A stretch of 64,000 nt of DNA, taken from contig JAREIK010002043.1 in NCBI GenBank assembly GCA_029783825.1, positions 111,933 through 175,932 on the forward strand. The letters run 5' to 3'. The stretch is from Sapria himalayana. Its lineage: Eukaryota; Streptophyta; Magnoliopsida; Malpighiales; Rafflesiaceae. Positions 36,964 to 50,081 of the stretch are shown in pieces. Under the pieces are notes generated by a model. That model was not told the DNA's origin and searched no databases. It saw nothing but the letters and a program-made list of their open reading frames with translations. A program made the position numbers and the translations under genes. The first letter of the stretch is position 1. Each line of letters begins with the position of its first letter.

Positions 36964-37785
36964 ATGACTTATTTATTTTGGAATATAAGGGGAGTAGCGA
37001 ACACTCCTATGCTAAATAGAATTAGAAACCTAATAAAAATTCATAAAATTAAAATTATTGCTTTAGCCGAACCAATGGTAGATAAAAATCAAATTGAGAA
37101 GTACAAGGCAAAGATAGGTCTCCAAAAGGCATTCTCGACTAATAATCATAAGTTATGGGTCCTGTGGGAAAACAGTATGGACCTTGAAATCATTGCAGAA
37201 AATGACCAAATAGTTAGCTTTAAAATAGGTATACAATCAGATATAATCTTCTCATTAGTCTACGCTAGTAATTTGAAGCAAGAAAGGAGAATACTCTGGA
37301 AGGAGATGGATAAAATAGCAGTTAAGAATGCCCCGTGGATTATAGGAGGGGACTTTAATGTAATTAGAAATACCTCTGAGAAAAGGGGAGGTAGGTCACC
37401 TGACCCGGTGGCAATAGCTCAATTCAATGAGGCTATTGCAGCGGCAAGATTAATGGAGATAGAATATCTAGGATCAAATTACACATGGTGTAATGACTGG
37501 AAGAAAAGGGGAGTAATCTGGTCTAGGCTGGATCGGGTATTAGTTAATTCGCACTGGCTGGAAAAAATAGGCGAAACTAAAGTCCAGCATTTAAGCAGAA
37601 CCTGTTCAGATCATAGTCCGTTATTGGTGACACTTCAAAAAAGGAGGAGTACACAGTTAGGTTTTGTTTTTCAAAATATGTGGGGTAAACATAAGGATTT
37701 TGAGGTTGTAGTAGAAAATACATGGGGAAATCCGTTCTCAGGCAACACCACGCAGATATTGGGGCATAAACTCCGAAAATTACGT
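36964..37785 (+). other. ORF2 endonuclease (EEP) domain, still open
   Basis: 274 uninterrupted codons. All catalytic landmarks of the exonuclease-endonuclease-phosphatase fold are present: FWNIRG (N7), ALAEP (E36), IIGGDFN, SRLDRVLV and CSDHSPLL. The domain itself ends near residue 226; the remainder is the start of the linker. In L1 elements this domain nicks the target at TTTT/AA-like sites, which agrees with the target duplication flanking this copy. Confidence 0.92.
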
Positions 37786-38188
37786 TAGGCTCTTAGCAAG
37801 TGGAATAAATAGATATTCGGTAATATATTTAAAAAAATTCTAGAAGCGGAACAGAAAGTCTTAGATCTAGAAAGGGATTATGAAAATAGTCAAGACGTTA
37901 TAACTAGTACTGAACATAACAAAGCAAAGACTGAACTAAAACTTAAAATGTATAGTGAGGAAGTATCTTGGAAGCAAAAAGCGGAAATAAAATGGTTAAA
38001 AGATGAAGATAAGAATACAAAATTCTTTAATGTAATGGCAAAGATTAAATATCAGAAACTCGGCATAAAGGGTATTAAAAAAAGCTAATGGTGATTAGTT
38101 AGAAAAAGATGAAGACATAATAAATGAATTAGAAAGTTTCTTTAAAAGTCATCTATGCATTCCAAGTATAGATAGAAATCATACATTA

Positions 38189-39280
38189 ATGGGGGGAATT
38201 AATAGAAGAGTCATAGAGGAAGATAATGATATGTTATCAGAATTACCCACGATAGAGGAAGTGAAGGATGCAATATTCAATGCCAACAAAGACAGTTCGG
38301 CTAGCCCAGATGGCTGGAATTATGAATTCTTTCAAAAAAGCTGGAATATAATACATAAGGAAGTTATTGCAACTATAACCTGGGTATTTGCGGGTGCGGA
38401 AATCCCAAAATCCTGGGCAAGATCATATATAATATTGATACCAAAAAAAGATAACCCACAAAAAGGAGAGGACTTCAGGCCAATTAGCCTTTGTAACTCT
38501 ATCTATAAGATTTTAGCTAAAATATTACAGAATAGATTAAGCAAGATTCTCCCTAAAATTATCTCGCCGGAACAAGTAGGTTTTATTAAAGATAGACAAA
38601 TGTTGGAAAATATAAATCTGGCATCAGAAATGATAAAAGAAACAGGTTCTAAGATTAGAGGGCACAATGTAATAATGAAACTGGACTTGTCCTAGGCATT
38701 TGATAGAGTTGAATGGAACACTCTATGTTATCTAATGAGAAAAATGGGATTTTCAGAATTCTAGATAGATTTGATATATAGATGTATATCTAGCCCTTGG
38801 GTTAAAATGCTCATAACTGGTCATACAGGCGAAGAATTCAAGCCATCCAGAGGCCTAAGGAAAGGAGACCCATTATCACCTGCTTTGTTTAATATATATT
38901 TAGAAATGTTTATTACAAACCTGAAAGAGCATGTCAGAAATGGTAGTATATTACCTTATAAGCAGCTTAGAAATACTCCATTGATATGCTGCTTGGCTTA
39001 CGCAGATGATGTAATTATATTTACAAATGCCAGTGGTAGATCAATGAATAAGATAATGGCATTGTTGCAATCTTTAGAAGAAGAAACAGGTCAAATGCTC
39101 AATAAGAATAAATGTCAATTCATGGTAGCAGCAAGAACACCAGAAAATCTAGAGCAAATGATTAAAAAAGTCATAGGCTTCACACAATGCAAAGGAGCTT
39201 TAATATACTTGGGATGCCCAATCTATGAAGGGAGAATGAAGGAAGACTTCTTATCTTTCTTACTGAATAAGTTTAGGTAA
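38189..39280 (+). other. ORF2 reverse transcriptase domain with stop before motif A
   Basis: RT landmarks in order: SWARSYIILIPKKDNP and FRPISLCNSIYKILAKILQ (motifs 1-2); KLDLS-stop-AFDRVEW (motif A, catalytic Asp retained, TAG at 38,693 just before it); a stop at 38,762; GLRKGDPLSPALFNIYLE (motif B); LAYADDVIIF (motif C, YADD); and IYLGCPI (motif D/E region). The catalytic aspartates are intact, so decay reflects stops and not active-site loss. Confidence 0.93.
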
Positions 39281-40845
39281 AAAATTGCTGGGTGGAAGGA
39301 GAATCTATTAAGTATGGCAAGAAGAATTACGTTGATAACTCATGTGCTACAAGGTTCATTAGCACATGTTTTAATGACAACACAGCCTCCAAAGAGCATT
39401 ATAAATAAGCTGGAAAAAGAAATGGCAAATTTTCTATGGGGTAAAAAAGAAGGGAAAAATAAGCTTCACTAGAAAAAATGGAAGGATTTATGTTACCCTA
39501 AAGAGGAGGCAGGTTTAGGCTTTACAAACCAAAATGACATAGCTAAAGCCTGGGCATGCAAAAACTGGTGGATGTTAAAACAAAATGGAAGTTTTTGGGC
39601 ATCATATGTAAAAGCTAAATATAAGATAGGAAATAGAACACTGAAAGATTCAAAAAAAGCTTCTAAAAATTGGATATTGATGCGGAAACAACAGAATATA
39701 GTAGAAAAACACATAATTTCAACAAAAAGCGGGTGGAAATGGACACTGAATCCACAGGGGAAATTCACCTTAAAAAGTGCGAAAGAACTAATTAGGAATA
39801 AAAAGCCTGCACAATTTAAAGAAATCTGGATAAAAGATCTGCCTCAGAAACTGAATGTGTTTATGTGGAAAGTAGTTTTAAATATTATTCCAGTAGACGG
39901 AAATATTCAGAAAAAAGGAATAAAGTTAGCATCTATATGCGAATGCTACCTTCAAGAGAGAGAGAGCACTGATCATCTTTTCTCTTCAGGAAAAATAGTA
40001 GCTAAGTTATGTCAAATATTAGAATCCGAAGCGGAAATTAAAAATGATAAAACGTCTATGAAAAAGAGATTGGAATCTTGGTCGAAAAAGGAATCAAAGA
40101 ATAAAATTTTAAAATGGTAAAGGAATTACATTCCACATACAACACTTTGGTGCATATGGAAAGCTAGGAACAAAAGTAGATTTGAAAATGTGGTAATGAA
40201 GGTTAAATATATATTGGATGAAATTAAAAGAGAAATTGCTTCTATTACTGCTTGCAATCCAATAAAAGCGAGAAGCATGAGTATGAATGAGGATAGAAAG
40301 AGAGCATGGAACCTAACTATAGTAATAAGGAAGATCCCAGTAGTCAAAAGAGTAAACTGGAAAAAACCCTTGCATGGAAGCCTAGTGCTCAATACAGACG
40401 GGAGCTTCAAAAGAGACATGGGTGTGGTAGGGGGAGGAGGGTCTATAAGAAATGAGGAGGGCAAAGTGCTAAAAGCTTTCACATTAAGGAGCACTGCCTC
40501 CTAGACATTACATGCAGAGATTATAGCCCTGCATAAAGGCTTACAAATTTGCAAAGATAATAACTATCATAAAATCCAGGTTCAAGTTGACTCGAAAAAA
40601 CTGGTTCAGCTAGTACAAAATAAGTTACAATTATGGCAGTTTGAAGATGAAATTGATGACATCAGAAACATTTTAGGATAATTAAATGGAGAGAAGAACA
40701 CATTTATAGAGAGGCTAATGCGTTGGCAGATAAATTAGCGGAGGATGGAATAAAAATAGGATCACAAGAATTTGAGGGAGATGGAATCCTTGGAAAGTTT
40801 ATAGGTTTAATAGATTTAGATATGATTGAATTTCCATATGTTTGA
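39281..40845 (+). other. ORF2 zf-RVT and RNase H region
   Basis: After the RT, KIAGWKENLLSMARRITLI and LGFTNQND lead into the zf-RVT segment (FTLKSAKELI, then a Cys-Cys-His cluster at CECYLQERESTDHLF). RNase H follows: VLNTDGSF (first Asp), LHAEIIALHKGL (Glu), VQVDSKKL (second Asp), and after a frameshift near 40,676 REANALADKLA (C-terminal His/Asp helix region, His replaced by REA context). Stops at 39,470, 40,118 and 40,502. Confidence 0.85.
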
Positions 40846-41617
40846 ATACAAAAATCTTAATTAAAGTTGTCCTCAGAGAATACTTCATTGCCCATTGATT
40901 ATTCAGTAGCTTCACAAGAATAAATGTCATATAAAAAGCCTCCCAGTGAGGGGAGACTAAAAAACAGCAGAGGTATGTTTGTAGTTAAAATGTTATTTTG
41001 TTATATGCTTGCTTATTTTCAGGTGGAATTAGTAAAGAAATAATATAATTTTAAGAAAGGGAGAATCCGATTGATTCTACAGAGAAGGATGTTCGCCTCC
41101 GTCCGGTGGGTATTTAAAAGGTATAGATGAAACCGAAAGTAGTAGTTGATTGGGAGTTGGTAGACGCGCTTGAAGGTTTTGCTGTCACAGGCTAGATTAT
41201 CTTGAAAACCCGAGTTTAGTTTGAAGGGCAGACAAGCTAAAGCACACACAAAGAGGGTCAAGGAAACATGAAAATGCACAGGTATGAGAAAAAGATTGAT
41301 GGTCTATCATGCGATTGGAGGGATAGAAGTAGAGCATGGACAAACAAGAAGATTTTATTGAGCCAACAATGTGGGAAAGCATTAAAACACACAAAAACAG
41401 AATGTACAAGTAGTACAGAGCCAAGCTTTTAACATAAAAGGCCTCAAGCACAAATTAATATTCAAAACGGCATAGAAGAGCTTTAATGTATTTAATGTAT
41501 CTTTTTTGGTTTTAATGGGTGTAAGAGGGGAAGGGGTAGTATTTAGCTTGTAAAAAAGGTATTCCTCCGCCAAAAGAGAGGGTTATATTAATAATAAAAC
41601 AAACTTAAAAAAAAAGA
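40846..41617 (+). other. LINE 3' untranslated region and A-rich tail
   Basis: About 770 bp without coding potential, ending TTCCTCCGCCAAAAGAGAGG, AATAAA and a run of nine or ten A followed by GAT. Small minus-strand open frames here are spurious. The CCGCCAAAAGAGAGG stretch just before the signal resembles the conserved 3' end of many plant LINEs. Confidence 0.75.
41593..41598 (+). terminator. Polyadenylation signal AATAAA of the LINE
   Basis: AATAAA lies about 10 bp upstream of the A-rich tail and just before the right target-site duplication, as expected for the 3' end of a polyadenylated retrotransposon transcript. Confidence 0.7.
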
Positions 41618-41618
41618 T

Positions 41619-41630
41619 AAAAAGACTTAT
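41619..41630 (+). repeat. LINE target-site duplication, right copy
   Basis: AAAAAGACTTAT matches 35,293-35,304 exactly. Sequence resumes as TAGA array immediately after it, so removing the element restores a continuous array. Confidence 0.8.
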
Positions 41631-43084
41631 TTACAGAAAGATAGTTAGATAATTAGAAAATTAGACAGTAAGATAATTTGATAGATTAATATATTGATAG
41701 ATTGATTGGTAGACAGATAGACAAAGAATCAAATAGACATATACATATATAAATAGACAGAAAGACACATAGAAAGATAAACAAATAGATAGATAGAGAA
41801 ATAGACATATAAATAGATAGACAAAGATACACATAGATAATTAGATAGATAGATAGATAAGGAGATAGATAGAAAAACAAATATATAGATAGATAGATTT
41901 ATAGACATATAGACTAATATATTGATTGACATATAGATAGATAGATAGATAGATTTATATAGAGATTGATTGATTGATTGAATCATAATAACTAGATAGA
42001 TAGGCTTATAGACATAGACAAAAATAAAGATAGACAAATAGATAGACAGATAGATAGACAGATAGAATAAAAGTTAGATCGGCAATTAGACAGATAAATA
42101 GTTGATAAATAGATAAATATTTAGATAGATAGATAGATAAATAGATAATCAAAAAGATAGTTAAAAAGTTATATAAATAGATATAAAGATAGAAAGATAG
42201 ACAGATAGACAATTAGACAGATAGAAAGATACATAGATAATTAGACTCACAGATTGAGTGATAGATATATCGACAAATAGATCATTCGATTGATAGATGA
42301 TAAACAAGTAGAAAGTTAGAAAGATAGGCATAAAGATAGATACATAGATAGATATATAGACAGACAGATAGATAAATAAATAGATATATAAATAGATAGA
42401 TTTAAAGATAAACAGACATAAAATAGATAGATTGATAGATTGATTGATAGATAGATAGAACTATAGACACATAGGGAAATAGGTAGATAATTTTATAGAT
42501 AAAGAGACAAATAGACTGATAGACAAATAAAAAATAGCATGATAGATAGTTAGATAGATAAAGAGATTGGTAGACAGATATATACACAGACAAATAGATA
42601 TATAGATAAATAGATAAAAAGATAGACTAGTAGATTGATAGATAGAAACATAGTTATATAGTTATACAAATAGATAGTTTGACCGTTAGATAATTAGATG
42701 AGTAGACAAATAGATAAATAGATATATATATATATAAATTTATAGATTGATTGATTAAGTGATACATATTTAGATAGATAGACAAATAGAAAAGTAAACA
42801 AATATAGAAATATATAGATTGGTAGGTAGATAACTATATTGATAGTAGGTAGAGAGATAGATAGATAGACATAAATATAAATCAATAGATAAACATACAA
42901 ATAGACAAATAGATAGAAAAATATATAGATATATATATATCGATAAACAGATAGATAGATTAATAGATAAATAGTTAGATAGATAGATAGATAGAGAGAT
43001 AAAGATATAGATAGATATTCATAAAGGCAGATAGATAGATAAATAGGCAGACGAATAGACAAATAGCAAGATAGATAGATAAAT

Positions 43085-43132
<48 letters not shown>

Positions 43133-44269
43133 CATATCGATATACAGATAAATAAGTAGATAGATAGACATATAGAGATATAGATAGACATATAGATAGA
43201 TAGAAAGATAGATAGATAGAGAGATAGATAGATTTAAAATTAGATAGATTGATAGATAGTTAGACATATAAAAATATAGATACATAGATATATAAAAAAT
43301 AGATAAATAGACATATAGAGAGATATATAGATAGAAAAATTGACTGATAAATATATTATCATTCCATAGATATAAATATATATTGATTGACAGATATATA
43401 GAGAGATACAAATAAATGGATATACATATAGATAAAAGATATATAGATAGATAAACAGATAGACATATCGACATATAGGTAGATATACAAATAGACAGAT
43501 AAATAGATAGACATATAGACATATTAATAGAATGATAAATAAATAGTTCACCAGAAAGATAAATACACAGATAGTTTATAGAAAAATACATATATAGATA
43601 GATGAAAATATAGCCATATAGTCAAATAGATAGTTATACAAATAGAAATCAAATTAGATAGATAAACAAATATACAAATAGATAGATAAACTAGATAATA
43701 TATAAATAGATTACTGGTTAGATAGGAAGATAGACTCTTATACAGATAGATACTCATATAAATATAAATATAAATATAAATATAAATATAAATATAAATA
43801 TAAATATAAATATAAATATAAATATAAATATAAATATAAATATAAATATAAATATAAATATAAATATAATATTAATATAATAAATAAATAATATATATAT
43901 ATATACACACATTGACATATAGATTATTGATAGAAATAGTAGTTACATAGTTAGACAGATAGATAGATCGATAGATAAATATAAAGATAGATAGATTGAT
44001 TGATTAATAGATAAAAAGGCATATTGAAAGATGGATAAACTTATAGATAGATATTTAGATAGACATATAAATCGAAAGGTAGATAGGCAGATAGATAGAT
44101 AAATATATAATAGATAGATAGATAGATAGATAAATAAATTTATAAATAGATTGGAAGATAGTTAGATACATAGATAGATAGATAGTTAGACTATTAAAAA
44201 GATAGACTGATTAACAAATAGATAAAATATATTTATATTGTTAGAAAAATAGATAGATTGAAAGTTAAT

Positions 44270-44301
<32 letters not shown>

Positions 44302-44704
44302 CAAATAAATATATAGATAGATACATAGATAGACAGATAGATAAATATATAAATAATTAGATAGATTGATTGATTGATTTACAAATAAATAAATAATAGA
44401 TAGTTAATTGATAGATAATAGATAGATAGACAACTATATAGATAACATATCAATAGATAAATAAATAGATAGATAGATAGATAAGAAGATATATAGATAT
44501 ATAGATAGATAGATAAATAGACAAATAGACAGATAAATAGATAGAGAAAAAAATAGATAGAAAGATAGATAGGTAGGCAAATAGACAAATAGCCACATAG
44601 AAAGATAGTGAGATAAATAGATAGATTGATAGACATATATATAGATAGATAGATAGATAAACATATAGGCAAATAGATAGATAGACAGATAGAGAGATAG
44701 ATAG

Positions 44705-44739
<35 letters not shown>

Positions 44740-45396
44740 TGGAAGATAGATTGATAGATAGACATATAGATAGAAAGATAGATAGATAAAAATTTTAAAT
44801 AGATAGATAGGTAGATAGACTTATATAAAGATAGATAATTATACAAATAGACATAGATATATAGAGATTTCAATAGATAGATAGACATATTGATAAAGAT
44901 ATAGTCATATAGATAGATAGAAAGATATAAAGATAGACAGTTAGACATATAGACATATAGAGAGATAGAGAGACATAGAAATAAACAAATATTTTGTTAG
45001 ATAGAAAGGAATATATATAGATAGACAAATAGTGAAATAGATAGATAGACAGATGCACAGATTGGTAGATAGATAAATAGGTAGATAAACCAAAAGACTG
45101 ATAGAAAGATATATAGATAGACAAATAGATAATTTTCATAGATATATAGATAGTCAGATAGATAGATAGATAGACATATTTGATAGATTTACATATTGAC
45201 AAATAGATATAAAAAAAATTAGATCGATTGATACAAAAATAGTCATATAAACATAAAGACATATAGATAGAAAGATATATAGATATATTGAATGATATAT
45301 GGATAAATAGATAGACAAGTAGAAAGATACACATATAGATAGAAAGATAGAAAGACAAATAAATAAATAGACAGATATACAGATTGACAATTAGAT

Positions 45397-45443
<47 letters not shown>

Positions 45444-46387
45444 CAAACACATAAGGTATATATATATATAAAGAGATAAACAAGAAGACAAATAGATTGG
45501 TAATTAGATAGTCATATAGACATATAGATATAAAGAAATATAGGTTGATATACAGATATAAAAATATACAAATAGACAGATAATAGAAATATAAAATGAT
45601 AGAAATATATATAGATAGACAGATAGATAGATAAATAGATAAATGACATATAGACAGATAGATAGATGATAGATATAAAGATAGTATTATTGATAGATAT
45701 ACATATAGAGTGATATAAATAAAGACAGATAGAAACATATAAAGATTGATAGATAAATAGATAGATAATAAATATATATATATAGATAAATAGTTAGATA
45801 GATAGACACATTCACACATAGACACATTGACACATAGATAGATAGATGGATAGATAGGCAGATACACAAATATATAGATAGATACATAGATTGACAGATA
45901 GATAGATAGACAGAATGATAGATAGATAGATATATAAATAGATTGATTGATAGAAAGACAAATGGATAGATAGACAAATAGACTTATAGATATATAGATA
46001 AAAATAAAGATATATAGATACATAAATAGATAGACTAATATACTTGAACATAGATTAACATATAGACAAACATATAGATAAATAAATAAATAGATAGATA
46101 GACAGATATACATATATATATAGATAGATAGGTAGTTAGGTAAATAGATTGATAGATATATAGATAGACAAATATGTATATAGGCATATAAACATTTAGA
46201 TAGATAAGTAGATAGATAGACTAATGGACATATAAACATATAGACAGATGGACAAATAGACAAATAATTAGATAAAAAGATAGATAGATAGGAAGATAAT
46301 TAGATAGTCAATTAGATAAATAGAAAGATAGACATAAGATAGATAGATAGATAGACTGGTAGGCAAATAGGCAGATGACAAATAGAG

Positions 46388-46419
<32 letters not shown>

Positions 46420-49114
46420 TGGAAAATAACATATAGATTGTTAGTAGATTGATAGAAAGAAAGAAAGATAGATAGATATATATATAGACATTCATATAGA
46501 CTATTTGATAGTTACACAGATAGATATATAGAAAGATAGACACATATATTGTTAATTAGATATATCGATAGATTGATTGATTGATAGATTCATAGATAGA
46601 AATATTAACAAATAGATAGATAGACAAATATATAGATATAAATATAGACATTTAGATAAATTTATAGATTGATAGACAACTAAACAGATAGAGATATAGA
46701 CAGATAGATTGAAACAATTATATACAAATAGATAGATAGATAGATGGACAAATAGTAAAAAAGACAAATATATATATAGATACATAAATATATAGATTGA
46801 ATAGTGGACTTAAAGATAGTTTAATAGTTAGAAAGAAAGATAGATAGAAACATAGATATATTAGATAGTTAAATAAACATATATATAGATTTAAAGACAT
46901 TTAAACAATGTGAGAGATAGATTTATAGACATTTAAAAAATAGTAAAATAGATAGATATACATGTAGATAGACAGATAGAGATACATATACACAAATACA
47001 AAGATAGATACATAGACAGATAGATAGAGAGCTAGTTAGATAGATAGATAGATATACATATATGGAGAGATAGATAGATAGAAAGGCATATAGACAAATA
47101 GCCAAATAGACATATAAATACATTAACAAATAGACAAATATTTATATGCACATATAGACAGATTCGAAATTGATAAATAGAAAGATAAATAGTTAACAAG
47201 TATATAGAATAATAGATAGATAGAAAGATGGATAGATAGATAGATAAATAGATAGACAAATACGCAGATTGACATATAGAGATATAGATAGATAAACATA
47301 TATATATATACTCAAAGATAGATATTTAGATAGATTGATAGATAAATAGTTAGATAATTAGATAAGTATATAGGTAGACAAATAGAAAGAGTCATATAGA
47401 TAGATTTGCTCATTGATAGATTGGAAGATAGATCATTTAATAGATAGATAAATAAATAGTTCAGAAAATATAAATATATACATATAAAGAGATAAACAAA
47501 TAGATAGATAGATATATATATTGACACATAAATAGCTATATAGATAGACAAATAGAAAGATAGATAAAATGGTATATAAATTGATAGATAGATAGCCAGA
47601 TAGATTGATAGAAATATAGATAGATAAATTGTAGGTAAGATAAATAGATATAATGATAGAAAGATAGACAGACAGATAGATAGATATAAGGTTAAATAGA
47701 TAAACATATAGTTATATGACCAAATAGACATATAGATAGATATAAAAATAGATAGACAATTAGATAAATATACATATAGTAGTATAGATAGATTTATAGA
47801 AAAATAAATAGACACATAGATATATACATAGAGAGATAAATATTAAGATAAATAGATAGAAAGATAGATTGATAGACAGAAAGACCAATAGACATATCAA
47901 AAGATAGACATATAGACATATAAATAAATTGACATATATATAGATAGGCAAATAGGTATATAGATTACTAGTTAGATAAAGAGAGAGTGAGAAATATAAA
48001 TAATCAGAGATATAGATACACAAATTGATACATAAGCAAATAAAAAAAAGTTAGAGAGACAAATTGACATATAGATCGATAGATGGATAGATAGATAATC
48101 AATTGATATATAAATAGATAGATAGACAAATAGATAGATAAATTGATTGATAGTCAAATTAAAAAATTGACTTATAGATATATAAACAGATAGCGGTATA
48201 AGTAGATAAGTCGATAGTTAGATAGATAGATAAATATAATTATATATAAAACAATAAAAAATAGATAGATTGATTAATAGATATATATACATACATACAT
48301 ATATATATATATAGATATATATATATATATATAGCTAGATATATAGATTCATAGATAGATTGATATTGATATTTAGATAAATAGATAGTTAAATAGATAG
48401 ATAGACAGATAGACAGATAATCTTATAAAAATAAATATAGATATATAGATACACACCTATATATAAAGATAGATGGACAATTAGACAGATTAACAGATAT
48501 ACAGATAGACAAATAGAAAGATAGATAGATAGAAAAATAGATAGATAGATATATACAAAGATAGAATGACTAATAGATAGATAAATAGTGTGATAGCAAG
48601 ATAGATACATAGATAGTTAGTTAGATAGATCGACAAATAGATTGACAAATATATAAATAAACATATAGATTTATAGATATGTAGACAGTTAGACAAATAG
48701 ACGGATAGACAGATAGGTAGATCGACAGATAGAGAGATGGTTATATATATAGATAGTCATATATATATATATATAGTTTAACATTTATATAGATAAATAG
48801 ATAGATTAGAAAATAGATAGATTGATAGATATATAGATAGACTAATAAACACATAAATAGATAGACAGTTATATATATATATATATATATATATGGGCAT
48901 ATATGTAGATAGGCAGAATGACAAATTTATAGATAGATAGATATAAAGATAAGTAGAAACATATATAGTCAGATAGACATAAACATAGATAAGCAAGTAA
49001 ATAGATAGACAAATAGATAGATAAACAAATAAATAGATATACAGCAAAATAGATATAATGATAGATAAATAGAAAAATAGCTAGATAGTTAGATAGATTG
49101 ATAGATATAAAGAT

Positions 49115-49148
<34 letters not shown>

Positions 49149-49555
49149 GTACATAAATACTTAATTAAAGAGATAGAAATATAGATAGATAGATAGATAT
49201 GTAAATAGATTTATAAAAATATAGATAGATAGATATACAAATAGACAAATAGAAAGATAGACAAGGAGATATATAGAGAGACTATTAGATTGATATACAT
49301 ATAAATAGATTGATAGATAGATATAAAGATAGACATATAGATAGATATGTAGAAAGACAGATAGACAAATAGAAAGATAGAAACATATATAGATAGGCAT
49401 ATAGGCAAAATATAGATAGACAAACTGATAGTCATACAGATATACAGATAGATAGATAGCTAAACAGATAGAATGATATATTCACATATAGATAGATAGA
49501 TATCCAGATAGGTAGGTGGGTAGGTAGATAGATAGAAAAATAGATAGATAGACTT
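41631..49555 (-). repeat. Degenerate (TAGA)n satellite array, inverted block 2
   Basis: Continuation of the array into which the LINE inserted. It contains the perfect TATAAA-type hexanucleotide repeat (about 43,753-43,870), long (TA)n tracts at 43,087-43,131 and 45,399-45,441, and a G-richer GGTAGGTGGGTAGGTAG patch at 49,510-49,527 close to the orientation switch. Minus-strand S/I/Y/L open frames up to 290 codons are repeat shadows. Confidence 0.97.
43753..43870. repeat. Perfect hexanucleotide repeat (AATATA)n, about 19 copies
   Basis: An essentially error-free run of ATAAAT units about 118 bp long, followed by degenerating AATATAATATTAATA. It stands out because nearly all simple repeat around it is heavily mutated, so it must be a recent expansion. 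Confidence 0.93.
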
Positions 49556-50036
49556 ACATATCTATATCTATATCTTTTCGCTATGATTATCTATCTCTCT
49601 ATCTATTTGTCAATTTATCGATATGTATATTAGTCTATATATCTATCTATCTATGTATCTATCTGTCTATCAGTCTAACAATCTATCTATCTATTATTCT
49701 ATTCGACTATCTATCAATCTATCTATTTGTGTATCTGTCGCTCTATTTATTTATTTTACTATATGTCTATTTGTACATCTATCTGTCTATCTTTCTATCT
49801 ATATATAAGATTATCTATCTATCTTTATTTCAGATTATCTACCATTTTGCTTATATGTCTTTTTGTCTATTTGTCTATCTTTCTATCACTCTATCTATCT
49901 ATCTTTGTATCTATTTGCCAAATGACTAACTAACTATCTATCTATCTATGTCTATCTACATATATGTTTATCTATGTATTTGTCTATCAATAAATCTATC
50001 TTTCAATAAATCTATCAATCTCTCGATATGTCTCTT

Positions 50037-50081
<45 letters not shown>

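Larger units (their letters stand above)
36964..40845 (+). pseudogene. LINE ORF2 polyprotein (endonuclease-RT-RNase H), broken
   Basis: It starts at the ATG at 36,964 and ends at TGA 40,843-40,845, about 1,290 codons, the usual plant L1 ORF2 size. The order is EEP endonuclease, linker, reverse transcriptase, zf-RVT, RNase H. The frame shifts within an A-run near 38,075-38,084 and again near 40,676. In-frame stops lie at 37,786, 37,810, 38,096, 38,693, 38,762, 39,278, 39,470, 40,118 and 40,502. Most can be restored on paper to Trp (TGG) or Gln (CAG/CAA) by a single C:G to T:A reversal. ORF2 performs target nicking and target-primed reverse transcription in the nucleus. This copy cannot make it. 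Confidence 0.93.
35305..41617 (+). mobile_element. Near full-length L1-clade LINE retrotransposon (about 6.3 kb)
   Basis: Layout: 5' leader with repeated TGTGCGAA words, ORF1 (DUF4283 plus zinc knuckle), a 32-bp spacer, ORF2 (endonuclease, reverse transcriptase, zf-RVT, RNase H), a roughly 0.77-kb 3' UTR with AATAAA, and an A-rich tail. It is flanked by a 12-13 bp duplication of target sequence within the TAGA array. The C-terminal RNase H marks the plant RNase-H-bearing L1 lineages. It moves by target-primed reverse transcription; this copy is dead from stops and two frameshifts. The first 26 bp (35,305-35,330) look like array sequence, so the true 5' border may be near 35,331. Confidence 0.93.

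Noticed and set aside
39493..40494. Minus-strand open frames of 91 and 122 codons inside LINE ORF2
   Set aside because: They lie antisense to the recognisable zf-RVT and RNase H coding sequence and have no domain.
41019..41573. Minus-strand open frames in the LINE 3' UTR
   Set aside because: Short, overlapping, cysteine-rich but without family resemblance; located in a noncoding 3' region.
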